Below are positions 8,064 through 16,051 of a DNA stretch of 21,330 bases, in pieces. Position 1 is the stretch's first letter. Every line of letters begins with the position of its first letter. Made by a program: the position numbers and the translations under genes. This stretch comes from an uncultured bacterium. GTDB taxonomy: Bacteria > Cloacimonadota > Cloacimonadia > Cloacimonadales > Cloacimonadaceae. The notes below the pieces were generated by a model. That model saw only the letters and a list, made by a program, of their open reading frames with translations, had not been told where the DNA came from and did not search any database. Where the stretch lies: positions 1 to 21,330 of the forward strand of contig CALDSN010000049.1 of assembly GCA_937924555.1 (NCBI GenBank), read 5' to 3'.

Positions 8064-8138
8064 TTATCATTAGAGTATCATTGCGGACTTAATACGCTCT
8101 TTGACCGCAATGAGTCCGTAATGATACCGCAATGATAA
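8064..8138. repeat. 11-nt-phased palindrome, copy B
   Basis: Two 33-nt arms (8064-8096, 8106-8138) with 26 of 33 positions complementary and a 9-nt loop. Each arm is three 11-mers, such as GTATCATTGCG on the left and CGTAATGATAC on the right. Its reverse complement aligns unit by unit with copy D at 18670, including a related loop (GTCAAAGAG against GGCAAAGTC), so the two are homologous. It lies 84 nt upstream of the GT2 start. The rest of the 7980-8215 gap holds only a TTGACA box and a 12-nt palindrome (GGTTAGCTAACC) over the FkbM stop. Confidence 0.85.
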
Positions 8139-8215
8139 TAAGAACGCAGTTACGCAGAGTGAGGATAAAACGCCAAATTGCCAAAGCTGTATCTATTTAA
8201 CTATATTGTGGTTAG

Positions 8216-8992
8216 CTAACCTATACAGCGCTTTCTTCCAAACAGACGAAACAGCTTTCTCCCCCGCTTGGTGAAGCCGAAACGGATTATCCTCTGGCGC
8301 AATTTGCCGGGAGCAAGCTGCTTTTTGATGTACAGAGCATCTCCCCAAGTACCGCCAACCCAATCGGTTATCATGCGCTCAAAGCCCAGTTCGCCAAGGT
8401 ATTTGTCCAGTTCCTCGATCATGCAGCAGTTTTCGTACAACTCGTCCCGATTCACTTCCGTGTAGATATAGTCAATCTGGCGTGCCAAGGTCTGACTTCC
8501 ACCCTTAAACACTTCCAGTTCAAATCCTTGCACATCGATGTTAAGCATATTATAGATCGGGTCAAGCAGCAGATTATCCAGCTTGTCCAGCTTCACATCC
8601 ACCTTGTCATCGAAAGTGATGTGTGGGTATTGCTCCAGATGCTTCTTGGGCTTAAGCAGGGAACTGGACTGGGATTGGTTGACCGTTTCCACATACATGG
8701 GCAGGATGCCTGTGCTGTTTCCCAAGGCAAGGTTAAGCGCCTTAATGTTCAATTGTTTAGATGCATTGTGTAAACTAAGTTCAGCGGGGTAGGCATCGAA
8801 AGGCTCGAAGAGGGGACGAAACCTGTCCAGCAGATGCCGGTAGTTATCGGGAAGGGGCTCCACGAAAAGCATGTGCTTGACCCCACAGGCTAAATAGAAG
8901 TCCAATTCCTCGCCATAATGAGCACCAATATGCAGCACACCTCTGATATTCAGGCGATATAAAGATACTAATTCACTTAGCTTTATGACCAT
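8216..8992 (-). CDS. FkbM-family methyltransferase
   Basis: A 258-residue SAM-dependent methyltransferase (Methyltransf_21 type), likely O-methylating a sugar of the surface glycan. It shows GVLHIGAHYGEE (residues 18-29) as the SAM-binding loop, LFVEPLP (42-48) with the acidic ribose-binding Glu, LALGNSTG (88-95) and MLNIDVQGFELEVFKGG (149-165). A basic C-terminal tail (from about 225) may contact membrane or glycan. AAGGAG sits 5 nt before the ATG. It is the last gene of the 12901-8216 operon, 46 nt after the fucosyltransferase, and capping by methylation fits that place. Confidence 0.9.
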   Translation of the reverse strand: MVIKLSELVSLYRLNIRGVLHIGAHYGEELDFYLACGVKHMLFVEPLPDNYRHLLDRFRPLFEPFDAYPAELSLHNASKQLNIKALNLALGNSTGILPMYVETVNQSQSSSLLKPKKHLEQYPHITFDDKVDVKLDKLDNLLLDPIYNMLNIDVQGFELEVFKGGSQTLARQIDYIYTEVNRDELYENCCMIEELDKYLGELGFERMITDWVGGTWGDALYIKKQLAPGKLRQRIIRFGFTKRGRKLFRLFGRKRCIG

Positions 8993-8997
8993 AGATA

Positions 8998-9003
8998 CTC
9001 CTT
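8998..9003 (-). promoter_or_regulatory. Ribosome binding site of the FkbM gene
   Basis: AAGGAG on the minus strand, five bases before the ATG at 8992. It is one of the clearest Shine-Dalgarno sites in the window and fixes this start, in contrast with the overlapping starts of the preceding genes. Confidence 0.7.
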
Positions 9004-9038
9004 ACATGAAGGGTAGCGTTGATAGGTAGTTGCCGATC

Positions 9039-9971
9039 TCACCAGTTCCCTCTGCGTGCCTTGTTCTTGAACCTTATCCGTTGGTGTGCAATAATATGCC
9101 TGATGGTTCGGGCTTGGCAGCCAACGGGTTGAATGCCCGCATCAATCACTTCAGATAACCAGTTCAAGATACTTTCCGGTTGGTAAGCCGATGCCAGTTG
9201 GTTTCCTCGGCACCAAGGAGCCTGTAAATAGCTGAGATACAGTTCCTTGTTGCTATCCACTTCACGGATGCGGTCGATGAAAGCTTCCTCACTTGGATAG
9301 TCATGATAGCAAAGGAAGGCATCGGGGTTAAACTCTTTGCTTACCAATGGGTTGCCCCAGTAGATGGGGACAGTATAGGCGAACATTGCCTCCACCAATT
9401 TCTCGGTGGTGTAGCCCGGATAGGACTTGTTTTCGAAGGACATGCAGAACTTATAATCGCGGATAAAGGCAAGTTTATCGGGCACCCGATAGCCAATATT
9501 GTTGCGATACTTACCTCCCGAGGCAATGCTTTGATAGCGGGATAGCTTGCTGTAAAAGCGGTTGCGCACTTTCCCACCGGGATTGGACACCACAAAGCTG
9601 CAAAAGCCCTTCTTGTTCATCAGCTCCGCTTCGGCATCAAACTGGGGCTTAACAAACCTTTCAGGCGGGAAATAGAGCACATACAAGGGCAGGCGGTAGT
9701 GGCGGGGATCGGGGTTATAGTCACCCGTTAAAGCGAAGTCACACTCTGTGAAGTCCGCTCCGGCATTCTCTCCGGAGAAAAAGATGCGCTTGCAACGGTA
9801 GTTCAGGTGCTGCTTGCCGAACATAGAGTAGAACAGCACATCGGGCTTGTCGCTGATAACCAGTTCATAACGCTTGCTCAGCAGGCGCGAAAAGAAGTTG
9901 TCCTGCTTGTCCAGGCTCTTCCAGAAATCGGCAAAGTCAATCTTCAATACAGGTTTGGGGTTAACTGTCAT
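9039..9971 (-). CDS. GT10 alpha-1,3/4-fucosyltransferase
   Basis: A 310-residue family GT10 enzyme that moves fucose from GDP-fucose to a glycan acceptor. The diagnostic C-terminal donor site is present: FCMSFENKSYPGYTTEKL (about residues 175-192), then VPIYWGNP (201-208). The N-terminal acceptor domain has RIFFSGENAGADF (62-74) and FALTGDY (79-85), as in bacterial Le(x)-type enzymes. No GDP-fucose synthesis genes are in the window. The start overlaps the GT4 stop as ATGA (9968-9971), so translation is probably coupled. Confidence 0.93.
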   Translation of the reverse strand: MTVNPKPVLKIDFADFWKSLDKQDNFFSRLLSKRYELVISDKPDVLFYSMFGKQHLNYRCKRIFFSGENAGADFTECDFALTGDYNPDPRHYRLPLYVLYFPPERFVKPQFDAEAELMNKKGFCSFVVSNPGGKVRNRFYSKLSRYQSIASGGKYRNNIGYRVPDKLAFIRDYKFCMSFENKSYPGYTTEKLVEAMFAYTVPIYWGNPLVSKEFNPDAFLCYHDYPSEEAFIDRIREVDSNKELYLSYLQAPWCRGNQLASAYQPESILNWLSEVIDAGIQPVGCQARTIRHIIAHQRIRFKNKARRGNW

Positions 9972-11158
9972 GTGGCTTGCCTCTCTCTTGCCTCGGCAAT
10001 GAGCTGCAGATAGCTGTTGCGGAATACATCCTGGTTAAACTCTTGCTTCACTTTAGCATATCCTGCCCTGCTCATCGCTTGCAGGCTTTGCGGGTTATAG
10101 TAATATTGGCTCAGCAGGCGCACACACTCCTCCACAATAGTTGGCTCGTCGGTAGCATGCACCAGATTGCCGGTAACCCCATCGCTGATAAGCTCTGGAA
10201 CTCCACCCACTGCCGTGGCGATGGGGACCACTCCGCAAGCCATTGCCTCGGCAACCACCAAGCCAAAGCCTTCGGTGGTGGAGCATAGAACAAGCAAATG
10301 GGCACTGTGTAGCACCTGGTAGATAGCTTCTTTCTCAGTCATTTCACCCAAGCAGCTTATCTCATTAGTGCTGCTAAAGTTGCCGATGCTGACAAACTCC
10401 AGCTTCATCGCTTGCTTCTTGCACGATTCAGCCACTTGCTGGTATAGATGATATCGCTTTTCGGGTGAGTTTCTACCGATGAACACCACTCTGAGGGTGC
10501 CGGAGTAATCCTTTTCCGGCAGGCTTTCCGGAACAGGCACGGCGTTGTATATCACCTTAGTGCGCTGTTGATACTTGGCTTCCACTCCCCACTCCCTATA
10601 CAGGGTAAACAGCTCTTCCTGCAAATAGCGGGATACCAGCACCCGCTTACCCAAGAATGTAGCAGGGCGGATCATGTCCTTTGGCTTAATCCCCAGGAAA
10701 CAGTGGATTAAGTCCATGCGGTAAACATGCCTTAGTTGTGGCGAGATATCGGCAATGAAGTTGTTCATGGAGCTAAGCACCACGGCACCTTTATGCCTGT
10801 TCAACAGCGAGGTGTAGTAGCCAAAAAAGAAGTTCTTAACAAAGAAGCGGTTGCGGTTTGTGATATACTTCCCCACTTCAAACAGCTCGGCACATTGCTC
10901 CATAGCTGCTTTATGGAAGCTGTTTTTGCTCTTGAACACAATCATCACCCAGGGACGCTCCTTGGCAAAGAGCTTCAGGATGTCCACATGCACCTGCTCT
11001 GCCCCGCCGGTGTGATAATCCGTGAAAAAGAAGAAGAGCTTTGAGGGGTTGTTCATCCTTCGCAGACGATCCACCAGCACCCCAAGCATATACACGGGGA
11101 AGCCGAAGATGCGGTCTTGCAGCTTAATGGAACACCTCAATATCCGCTCTGGGGGCAT
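9968..11158 (-). CDS. GT4 glycosyltransferase
   Basis: A GT-B fold transferase of family GT4 (Glycos_transf_1). It carries FFFFTDYHTGGAEQVH near the N-terminus, VVFIGRNSPEKRYHL in the middle and the E-x7-E donor motif inside EGFGLVVAEAMACGVVPIAT. GGVPELI follows. The start is uncertain. The ATG at 11158 overlaps the upstream GT2 by 35 nt; a GTG at 11173, a TTG at 11140 and ATGs at 11089 and 11056 are in frame. I kept the longer form because the segment before the Rossmann strand (IKLQDRIFGFPVYMLG) looks like a membrane-docking helix rather than spurious translation. Sugar and acceptor are unknown. Confidence 0.87.
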   Translation of the reverse strand: MPPERILRCSIKLQDRIFGFPVYMLGVLVDRLRRMNNPSKLFFFFTDYHTGGAEQVHVDILKLFAKERPWVMIVFKSKNSFHKAAMEQCAELFEVGKYITNRNRFFVKNFFFGYYTSLLNRHKGAVVLSSMNNFIADISPQLRHVYRMDLIHCFLGIKPKDMIRPATFLGKRVLVSRYLQEELFTLYREWGVEAKYQQRTKVIYNAVPVPESLPEKDYSGTLRVVFIGRNSPEKRYHLYQQVAESCKKQAMKLEFVSIGNFSSTNEISCLGEMTEKEAIYQVLHSAHLLVLCSTTEGFGLVVAEAMACGVVPIATAVGGVPELISDGVTGNLVHATDEPTIVEECVRLLSQYYYNPQSLQAMSRAGYAKVKQEFNQDVFRNSYLQLIAEARERQAT

Positions 11159-11960
11159 CCAAACCCACGGCACAGCGGAAGTTAGCTTTATCTATCTCTT
11201 GCTTGCGCTTGTTTATATAGCCTGCATTGTGCTTACGGTTGTTCTGGTGGAAAGGCTCATGATACAGGTGCAGCGGGAAGTTATGATAGCTTACATTTCT
11301 GCCCACGGTGCCAATTGCCAGCAGTCTTCTGCCCATATCGTCATCCTCACCGCCCCACCACTGGAAGTTCTCGTCATAGCCATTAACCCTATCATAGTCC
11401 TCTCTGCTGATGGTGGATACCCCACCTCTCAGCTTTGCCCCGTGGTTACCTATCTTTAAGTATCTGCACAGCAGGTAGGCAGCCAGGTCCTCTCGATACT
11501 GGCGGTGAATTTTGGCGTACTGCTTGGGCAGCAACACCTTGGAGTAATCGCAGCCAAGGATAAGCTGTTCATTCAAAGCCTCGGACTGCGTGTCCGAAAG
11601 CCTCACGGGAAAGGAACTGACAAACAGTCCCGGCTTCATCCCGGCGGCAATATCGCTTAAGTATTTGGGCGGGATAATGATATCCTGATCCAAGAACACC
11701 AGCATGTCTCCTGTTGCCACAGACACGGCATTATTCCTGATGCGGGCAAGGCGAAAGCCTTCGTGCTTTTGTCGCACCAGCTTCATGGGAAAGGGATACT
11801 GCTCCCTCTTCTGCCGGAAGAAAGCCTCCACATCTTCGGTTGAGCCGTCATCGCTGAGGATTATTTCATGTGGAGGAAATACTTGCTTTGATACCGAAAG
11901 CATGCACTTCTCCAGCAGATGCAGACGATTGTAAACGGGTATAATTAAGCTCAGCTTCAT
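11124..11960 (-). CDS. GT2 glycosyltransferase with galactosyltransferase-like C-terminus
   Basis: A 278-residue GT-A enzyme. It begins KLSLIIPVYNR and continues with ILSDDGSTED (about residues 34-43), LARIRNNAV (71-79) and the metal site FLDQDI (89-94). GGVSTISREDYDRVNGYDE (179-197) and WGGEDDDMGRR (202-212) match the Glyco_transf_7C module of chondroitin-synthase-like and beta-1,4-galactosyltransferase enzymes. The start is the ATG at 11960, overlapping the preceding stop as ATGA. A longer frame to 12017 adds only residues from the neighbour's reading region. Probably adds a hexose or N-acetylhexosamine in the glycan operon. Confidence 0.9.
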   Translation of the reverse strand: MKLSLIIPVYNRLHLLEKCMLSVSKQVFPPHEIILSDDGSTEDVEAFFRQKREQYPFPMKLVRQKHEGFRLARIRNNAVSVATGDMLVFLDQDIIIPPKYLSDIAAGMKPGLFVSSFPVRLSDTQSEALNEQLILGCDYSKVLLPKQYAKIHRQYREDLAAYLLCRYLKIGNHGAKLRGGVSTISREDYDRVNGYDENFQWWGGEDDDMGRRLLAIGTVGRNVSYHNFPLHLYHEPFHQNNRKHNAGYINKRKQEIDKANFRCAVGLDAPRADIEVFH

Positions 11961-12901
11961 CGTTTCAGCAGATGATAGTTCTTGAAGGTGCCATATTGCT
12001 TCCCACCGTGAAAGCACTTCTCCAATAGGCTCAGCAAGCGCACCCTAAACTTCTCATGCTTATGCGGTTGGCGATAAGGATTTGGCTTACCGCTTGCCTG
12101 CAGTTTATCCTGCCAGTTCATGTGGCTTATCATCTCTGCCATCACCGCTGGATGCGTATCTTTATACACCCCAAGCCTATCCATGGGTCCATAGTCAAAG
12201 TATTCCGGTGCGTTATTATAATAGTTTTCCGCCTTATCCCTGCCCCAATGCACAGAGTCCAAAGCCCTGCGTTTGTTCTGCATCAAGTGTGGTGGGCGCA
12301 CCCATCCATAATGGAATATTCGGGCATTAACCGAGGCAACATTCAGCTTGCGGGTATTGGTCTCTTGGCGGGGGTGCTCATAAACCTCGAAATAGCGGAA
12401 GGATTGTGCGCTTTGATAGGAGTGTATCTTCTCCACATTCCGCACGATACGTATCTCATGCGGGTACCATCCGTGTCCCGTGTGATAGTGCTGATAGTCA
12501 CCCCAAAAGTGACGATAATTAAACAGCAGCCCCTCAACTTCTTTGTCGTTAAGTAGCTCCTCACAGCGGGCTTTGATGATGGGCAAATCGTCCTCGTGCA
12601 CAACTTCATCCGCCTGCAGGTAAAACAGCCAATCGCCGCTACATGCCTTCATCGCCACATCCGTCTGCCAACCGTTAATCGCACCACGCACGCAGTATTT
12701 GGGATCCCAAACGGTGTCGATAATGCGGATTTTGGGGTCGTTAATGTCGGCTATACGCTGCCGGGTGTCATCATCCTCATCGCCTTTTCCCACCGCAATT
12801 ACGAACTCATCACAGATGGGAAGAATGCTCTTGATAGCTTCCACAATCGGGTAATATAATTTAACCCCATTGCGCACAAACGAAAATCCACTAATCTTCA
12901 T
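11957..12901 (-). CDS. GT2-like glycosyltransferase, first gene of glycan operon
   Basis: A 314-residue GT-A-like protein. It starts MKISGFSFVRNGVKLYYP and shows CDEFVIAVGKGDEDDD (residues 30-45). The metal-site position reads LQADEV (95-100), in place of the usual DxD. GWYPHEIRIVRN and HYGWVRPP follow. The general pattern is that of family 2 transferases that find their site by the sugar-diphosphate loop. It lies 95 nt downstream of palindrome copy C on the minus strand and heads a five-gene operon ending at 8216. Specificity cannot be told. Confidence 0.8.
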   Translation of the reverse strand: MKISGFSFVRNGVKLYYPIVEAIKSILPICDEFVIAVGKGDEDDDTRQRIADINDPKIRIIDTVWDPKYCVRGAINGWQTDVAMKACSGDWLFYLQADEVVHEDDLPIIKARCEELLNDKEVEGLLFNYRHFWGDYQHYHTGHGWYPHEIRIVRNVEKIHSYQSAQSFRYFEVYEHPRQETNTRKLNVASVNARIFHYGWVRPPHLMQNKRRALDSVHWGRDKAENYYNNAPEYFDYGPMDRLGVYKDTHPAVMAEMISHMNWQDKLQASGKPNPYRQPHKHEKFRVRLLSLLEKCFHGGKQYGTFKNYHLLKR

Positions 12902-12965
12902 ATCGTTAAGTCCCTATATTTGCTTAAAAGTATGCTTTGCAGCATGTTTTATATCGCACTGCTTT

Positions 12966-12971
12966 TGTCAA
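12966..12971 (-). promoter_or_regulatory. Candidate -35 box (TTGACA) for the glycan operon
   Basis: TTGACA on the minus strand inside AGCACTTGAC, 64 nt upstream of the 12901 start and 25 nt from the edge of palindrome copy C. The same AGCACTTGAC string recurs on the plus strand at the other side of the palindrome. A TATAAA sits only 12 nt downstream, too close for a standard -10. Confidence 0.4.
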
Positions 12972-12996
12972 GTGCTAATCCTTTTGATTCCTTATT

Positions 12997-13067
12997 GCAA
13001 TTACCTGATCATTACCTGATCATTACCTGTTTAGTATGCAATGATCAGGTAATGATCAGGTAATGAT
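12997..13067. repeat. 11-nt-phased palindrome, copy C (near perfect)
   Basis: Arms 12997-13029 and 13035-13067 flank a 5-nt centre. Within them 25 consecutive positions (13000-13024 with 13040-13064) are perfectly complementary. The arms are direct iterations of ATCATTACCTG on the left and CAGGTAATGAT on the right, so the element is at once a tandem repeat and an inverted repeat. It sits centrally in the divergent gap between the glycan operon (start 12901) and UPF0173 (start 13149), 95 and 81 nt from the two starts. Confidence 0.95.
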
Positions 13068-13091
13068 ACCAAGAAGGAAACAGAAAAGCAC

Positions 13092-13097
13092 TTGACG
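13092..13097 (+). promoter_or_regulatory. Candidate -35 box (TTGACG) for UPF0173
   Basis: TTGACG inside AGCACTTGACG, 51 nt before the ATG at 13149 and 24 nt after palindrome copy C. The flanking AGCACTTGAC is shared with the divergent box at 12966. At 17-nt spacing the -10 region reads AAGCAT, a poor match to TATAAT. Confidence 0.35.
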
Positions 13098-13148
13098 GAA
13101 AAGCGGGACTAAGCAAGCATCAACCCATCACATAACTGGAGATAACTT

Positions 13149-13820
13149 ATGGAATTGCAATATTTAGGACACTCTGCCTTTCGCATCGAAACCCAAGATG
13201 GAAAGCAGATTTTGATAGATCCCTTTTTGGAAAGGAACCCCCTTGCGCCTATAAGCCCCAAGCAGCTAAAGGCGGATTACATAATTCTCACCCATGCCCA
13301 CGGAGATCATCTTGGTGACGCCCTCACGATTGCCCACATGGCAAATACCACCATTATCTGCGTATCTGAGCTTGCTTCAATCATCTCCAAGCGTGGGTAC
13401 AAGGTGCATGCCATGCAGATAGGCGGAGCTTTCAAGTTCGAGTTTGGTAAGGTGAAGCTGACCATGGCGCTACATGGCTCTGCCACTCCGGATGGTTTGT
13501 ATGCGGGTTTGGCAGCTGGGGTGATAATCGAGGTGGACGGTTTATGCCTTTACCATTGTGGCGATACCGGCTTGTTTGGTGATATGCAACTTATTGGTGA
13601 TATACACTCGATTGACTATCTGCTAATCCCCATCGGCGGGAACTATACCATGGATATCGATGATGCGGTAAGGGCAGTTAAGATGTTGCGTCCCAAAGTG
13701 GCTATCCCTATGCACTACAATACATTCCCTGTGATAAAAGTGAACCCGGATGAGTTTGTCAGTAAGGTGGAAGCAGCCGGATATGAGGCAATGATTATGC
13801 AACCGGGAGATAGCTTTTAG
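13149..13820 (+). CDS. UPF0173 metallo-beta-lactamase-fold hydrolase
   Basis: A 223-residue cytoplasmic MBL-fold hydrolase. It shows HSAFRIETQDGKQILIDP (residues 8-25), the zinc motif THAHGDHLGD (48-57), CGDTGLFGDM with the bridging-Asp position (near 139-148) and IPMHYNTFP (near 188-196) with a late His ligand. Length and motif order fit UPF0173/YtkL, a family of unsettled substrate. The start is supported by GGAG (13138-13141) 7 nt before ATG. The stop overlaps the convergent pseudokinase gene by 4 nt. It is a monocistronic gene with its own palindrome-linked upstream region. Confidence 0.93.
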   Translation: MELQYLGHSAFRIETQDGKQILIDPFLERNPLAPISPKQLKADYIILTHAHGDHLGDALTIAHMANTTIICVSELASIISKRGYKVHAMQIGGAFKFEFGKVKLTMALHGSATPDGLYAGLAAGVIIEVDGLCLYHCGDTGLFGDMQLIGDIHSIDYLLIPIGGNYTMDIDDAVRAVKMLRPKVAIPMHYNTFPVIKVNPDEFVSKVEAAGYEAMIMQPGDSF

Positions 13821-16051
13821 TTTGCCACGCTGCGCACCAAACGGATTCCGATATAGGGCGTTTTGGCATAAGGCTTGGCAAAACTGCGGTTGCTAACGCG
13901 CAAATCGTGTACGGGATGATACCAGCTTCCGCCACGGATGACTTTATCCGTACCACTATCGGGACCTTTGTACAGATCTCCGCTGCGGTAAGAGTAAGGA
14001 GCATACCAGTTCCAAACCCATTCGTAAAGGTTTCCGCTTAGATCGTATAAGCCGAGATTATTGGGCTCTTTTTTGCCTCCGGGATGGCTGTGGGCGTCGC
14101 TATTGCCATTGTACCAAGCTACTTTATCGGCATCATTACCTCCGCTGTATATGCTTAAATCAACGGGCATTCCCGCTCTGGCAGCGGATTCCCATTCTGC
14201 TTCCGTAGGCAGACGGTAGCCATCTGCCTCGAAATTGCAGATAACTTCCGTGTCGTAATAATCATAGCACTGGCGGTAGCCATCCTTGATACTCTTGGCA
14301 TTGCAATACTCGATAATGTCGTAGAAACTCACATTCTCCACGGGAAGATCCAAATCCTGGTTTTGGGATGGATTGGTGGGGAAAACCATCAACCATTCCT
14401 TTTGCGTAATCTCATGGGTGCTGATATAAAAAGGTGCCATGCGCACGGTTACCAGCGGAAATTCATCATCATCCGCTCCCGGAGCAATGCTGCCCATAAT
14501 CAGGGTATCTGCCGGAGCAAGCACCATATTTATAGCTTTGTTGGCTTCAGGTGGGTTCTGGCTAAGCTCTTCCACCGCAACACTATCGGGGGGAGCTTGG
14601 AACTTCGGACGAGAGCCGAAAACGAAGTATTTGAACACGTAGAACACCAGCACTACCAAAGATAGGTACAGCAAGGTGCGGAAAGTTTTGTGGAGCTTGC
14701 GGGTATCGATAAGTTCCGGTTCGGTAGGTTTTGGTATGGGACTGGGATTATATAGCTTGGGCTTTACTGTTGTTGTAGGGGTAGGTTTAGGTTTGGGAGG
14801 ATCTATCTTTTTGGGTGGCTCGGGTTTAGGAGTTTCAATTATAACAGGTTTCTCGGGTAAAGGAGGGATAATCTCCTCTTCAGGAATGGGCTCAGGAGTG
14901 TATGCGTGTGGTTCAGGCTCGGCAATGGTGAAGCTTGGCTCAGGTTGCTCCTCCTCCTCTGTTATCGGGGTGGGACGCTCAAGTTCTGTTACAACAGGGA
15001 TAGGCTCGGGTTCTACAGCGATTATCTCCGGCTCCGGCTCTATTACATCAATCTCTGACTCCGGTTCCGGTTCTATTACATCAATCTCCGGCTCTGATTC
15101 TGTTTCGGGAATAAGTTCTTCCAAATCTGCCACTGCTATGGCAGCAGGTTCATCAATTATTGCAATAGGTTCGGGCAGAGTTTGCTCTGTCTCCGGAATA
15201 GGCATTGCTGTCGGCTCTTCGGTGGGAGCAGCATCACCGCTGTTAATCGCCTCCAGTAGCTCTGCGGCAGAACCAAAACGCTGGTTTGGATCCAACTTAA
15301 GGCAGGTTAGAATTACGCCATACAGCCAATCCGGCATCTCCACCTTGAGTATTTCCGGCATGATAACCGCTCTACCGAGACTTTGCTTCTTCTGTTGCAC
15401 ATAGCCAAGGCTGTGATCAATGCGCCAGGGAAGCACTCGGCAGATGCATAGATAGGCGATAACGGCAACTGAGAATATATCCCCGGCAGGTAAAGCAATC
15501 TCGGCTTGAAACAGCTCCGGAGTGGTGAACATCAACGGATGATAACCATAATCCTCTTGCTCACCCGTCATCCAGGCTGCTTTATCTTTGCCAAAGCCGA
15601 GAATCTTGATATGCTTATCGGGAGTAACTATCAGGTTGTGGGGGTTAAGATTAAGGTGGGCATAGCCTTGCTTGTGGGCATAATCCAGAGCGGAGAGGAT
15701 ATCCTTCATCCAGCTTAACACAAGGTTTAGCTCGATGCCCCCGGGATTCATCTTCATATAGCGGGAAAGAGACATCCCTTCCACATATTCAGCAATCATA
15801 TAGGCAGAGCTTGCTTCTCCGCTATACTCATAACACTTACGGATGTTTGGATGTTGCAGGGTTAGACAGGCTTGGGCTTCGCTTACCAGATTGGCAATCA
15901 GCTCCATATCCTTGGTGCGCACTGAATCAGGGGTTTTTATCAGTACAAGCTGTTCAGTATCATATTTGGTGGCAGAATAAAGACTGAACCTACGGGAATG
16001 GTGAATGTTCTCCAGCACTTTATAGCTGTTTAGCTTTATTTCTTCACTCAT
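13817..16051 (-). CDS. Pseudokinase / E-P-rich linker / membrane / FGE-like fusion
   Basis: A 744-residue protein with four parts. Residues 10-270 are a Ser/Thr kinase-like domain with the beta-3 Lys39, helix-C Glu58 and TPE at the APE position (177-179). The glycine-rich loop is missing, HRD reads HLN (132-134), the catalytic-loop Lys is Asn136 and DFG reads GFG (152-154), so phosphotransfer is unlikely. Residues 275-445 are a Glu-Pro then Lys-Pro rich linker with a near-tandem unit (319-342). Residues 457-479 are one transmembrane helix. Residues 510-742 are an FGE-sulfatase (SUMF) domain with YRLPTEAEWE (612-621), LYDLSGNLYEWV (668-679) and RGGSW (706-710). The two active-site Cys of true FGE, expected after RGGSW, are absent (YHPVHDLR). 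Likely a signalling or scaffolding receptor. It overlaps hutI upstream as ATGA. Confidence 0.88.
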   Translation of the reverse strand: MSEEIKLNSYKVLENIHHSRRFSLYSATKYDTEQLVLIKTPDSVRTKDMELIANLVSEAQACLTLQHPNIRKCYEYSGEASSAYMIAEYVEGMSLSRYMKMNPGGIELNLVLSWMKDILSALDYAHKQGYAHLNLNPHNLIVTPDKHIKILGFGKDKAAWMTGEQEDYGYHPLMFTTPELFQAEIALPAGDIFSVAVIAYLCICRVLPWRIDHSLGYVQQKKQSLGRAVIMPEILKVEMPDWLYGVILTCLKLDPNQRFGSAAELLEAINSGDAAPTEEPTAMPIPETEQTLPEPIAIIDEPAAIAVADLEELIPETESEPEIDVIEPEPESEIDVIEPEPEIIAVEPEPIPVVTELERPTPITEEEEQPEPSFTIAEPEPHAYTPEPIPEEEIIPPLPEKPVIIETPKPEPPKKIDPPKPKPTPTTTVKPKLYNPSPIPKPTEPELIDTRKLHKTFRTLLYLSLVVLVFYVFKYFVFGSRPKFQAPPDSVAVEELSQNPPEANKAINMVLAPADTLIMGSIAPGADDDEFPLVTVRMAPFYISTHEITQKEWLMVFPTNPSQNQDLDLPVENVSFYDIIEYCNAKSIKDGYRQCYDYYDTEVICNFEADGYRLPTEAEWESAARAGMPVDLSIYSGGNDADKVAWYNGNSDAHSHPGGKKEPNNLGLYDLSGNLYEWVWNWYAPYSYRSGDLYKGPDSGTDKVIRGGSWYHPVHDLRVSNRSFAKPYAKTPYIGIRLVRSVAN

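Noticed and set aside
8210..8221. 12-nt palindrome GGTTAGCTAACC over the FkbM stop
   Set aside because: Too short and lacking a T-run to call a terminator; could be chance.
12997..13067. Possible short CRISPR array
   Set aside because: Units are 11 nt with no spacers, and the second half is the inverted copy; no cas genes nearby.
14676..15404. Plus-strand 242-residue Gly/Ser-rich open frame
   Set aside because: It is the antisense of the Glu-Pro-rich linker; GGCTCAGG-type words read as Gly/Ser. No ribosome site or family similarity.
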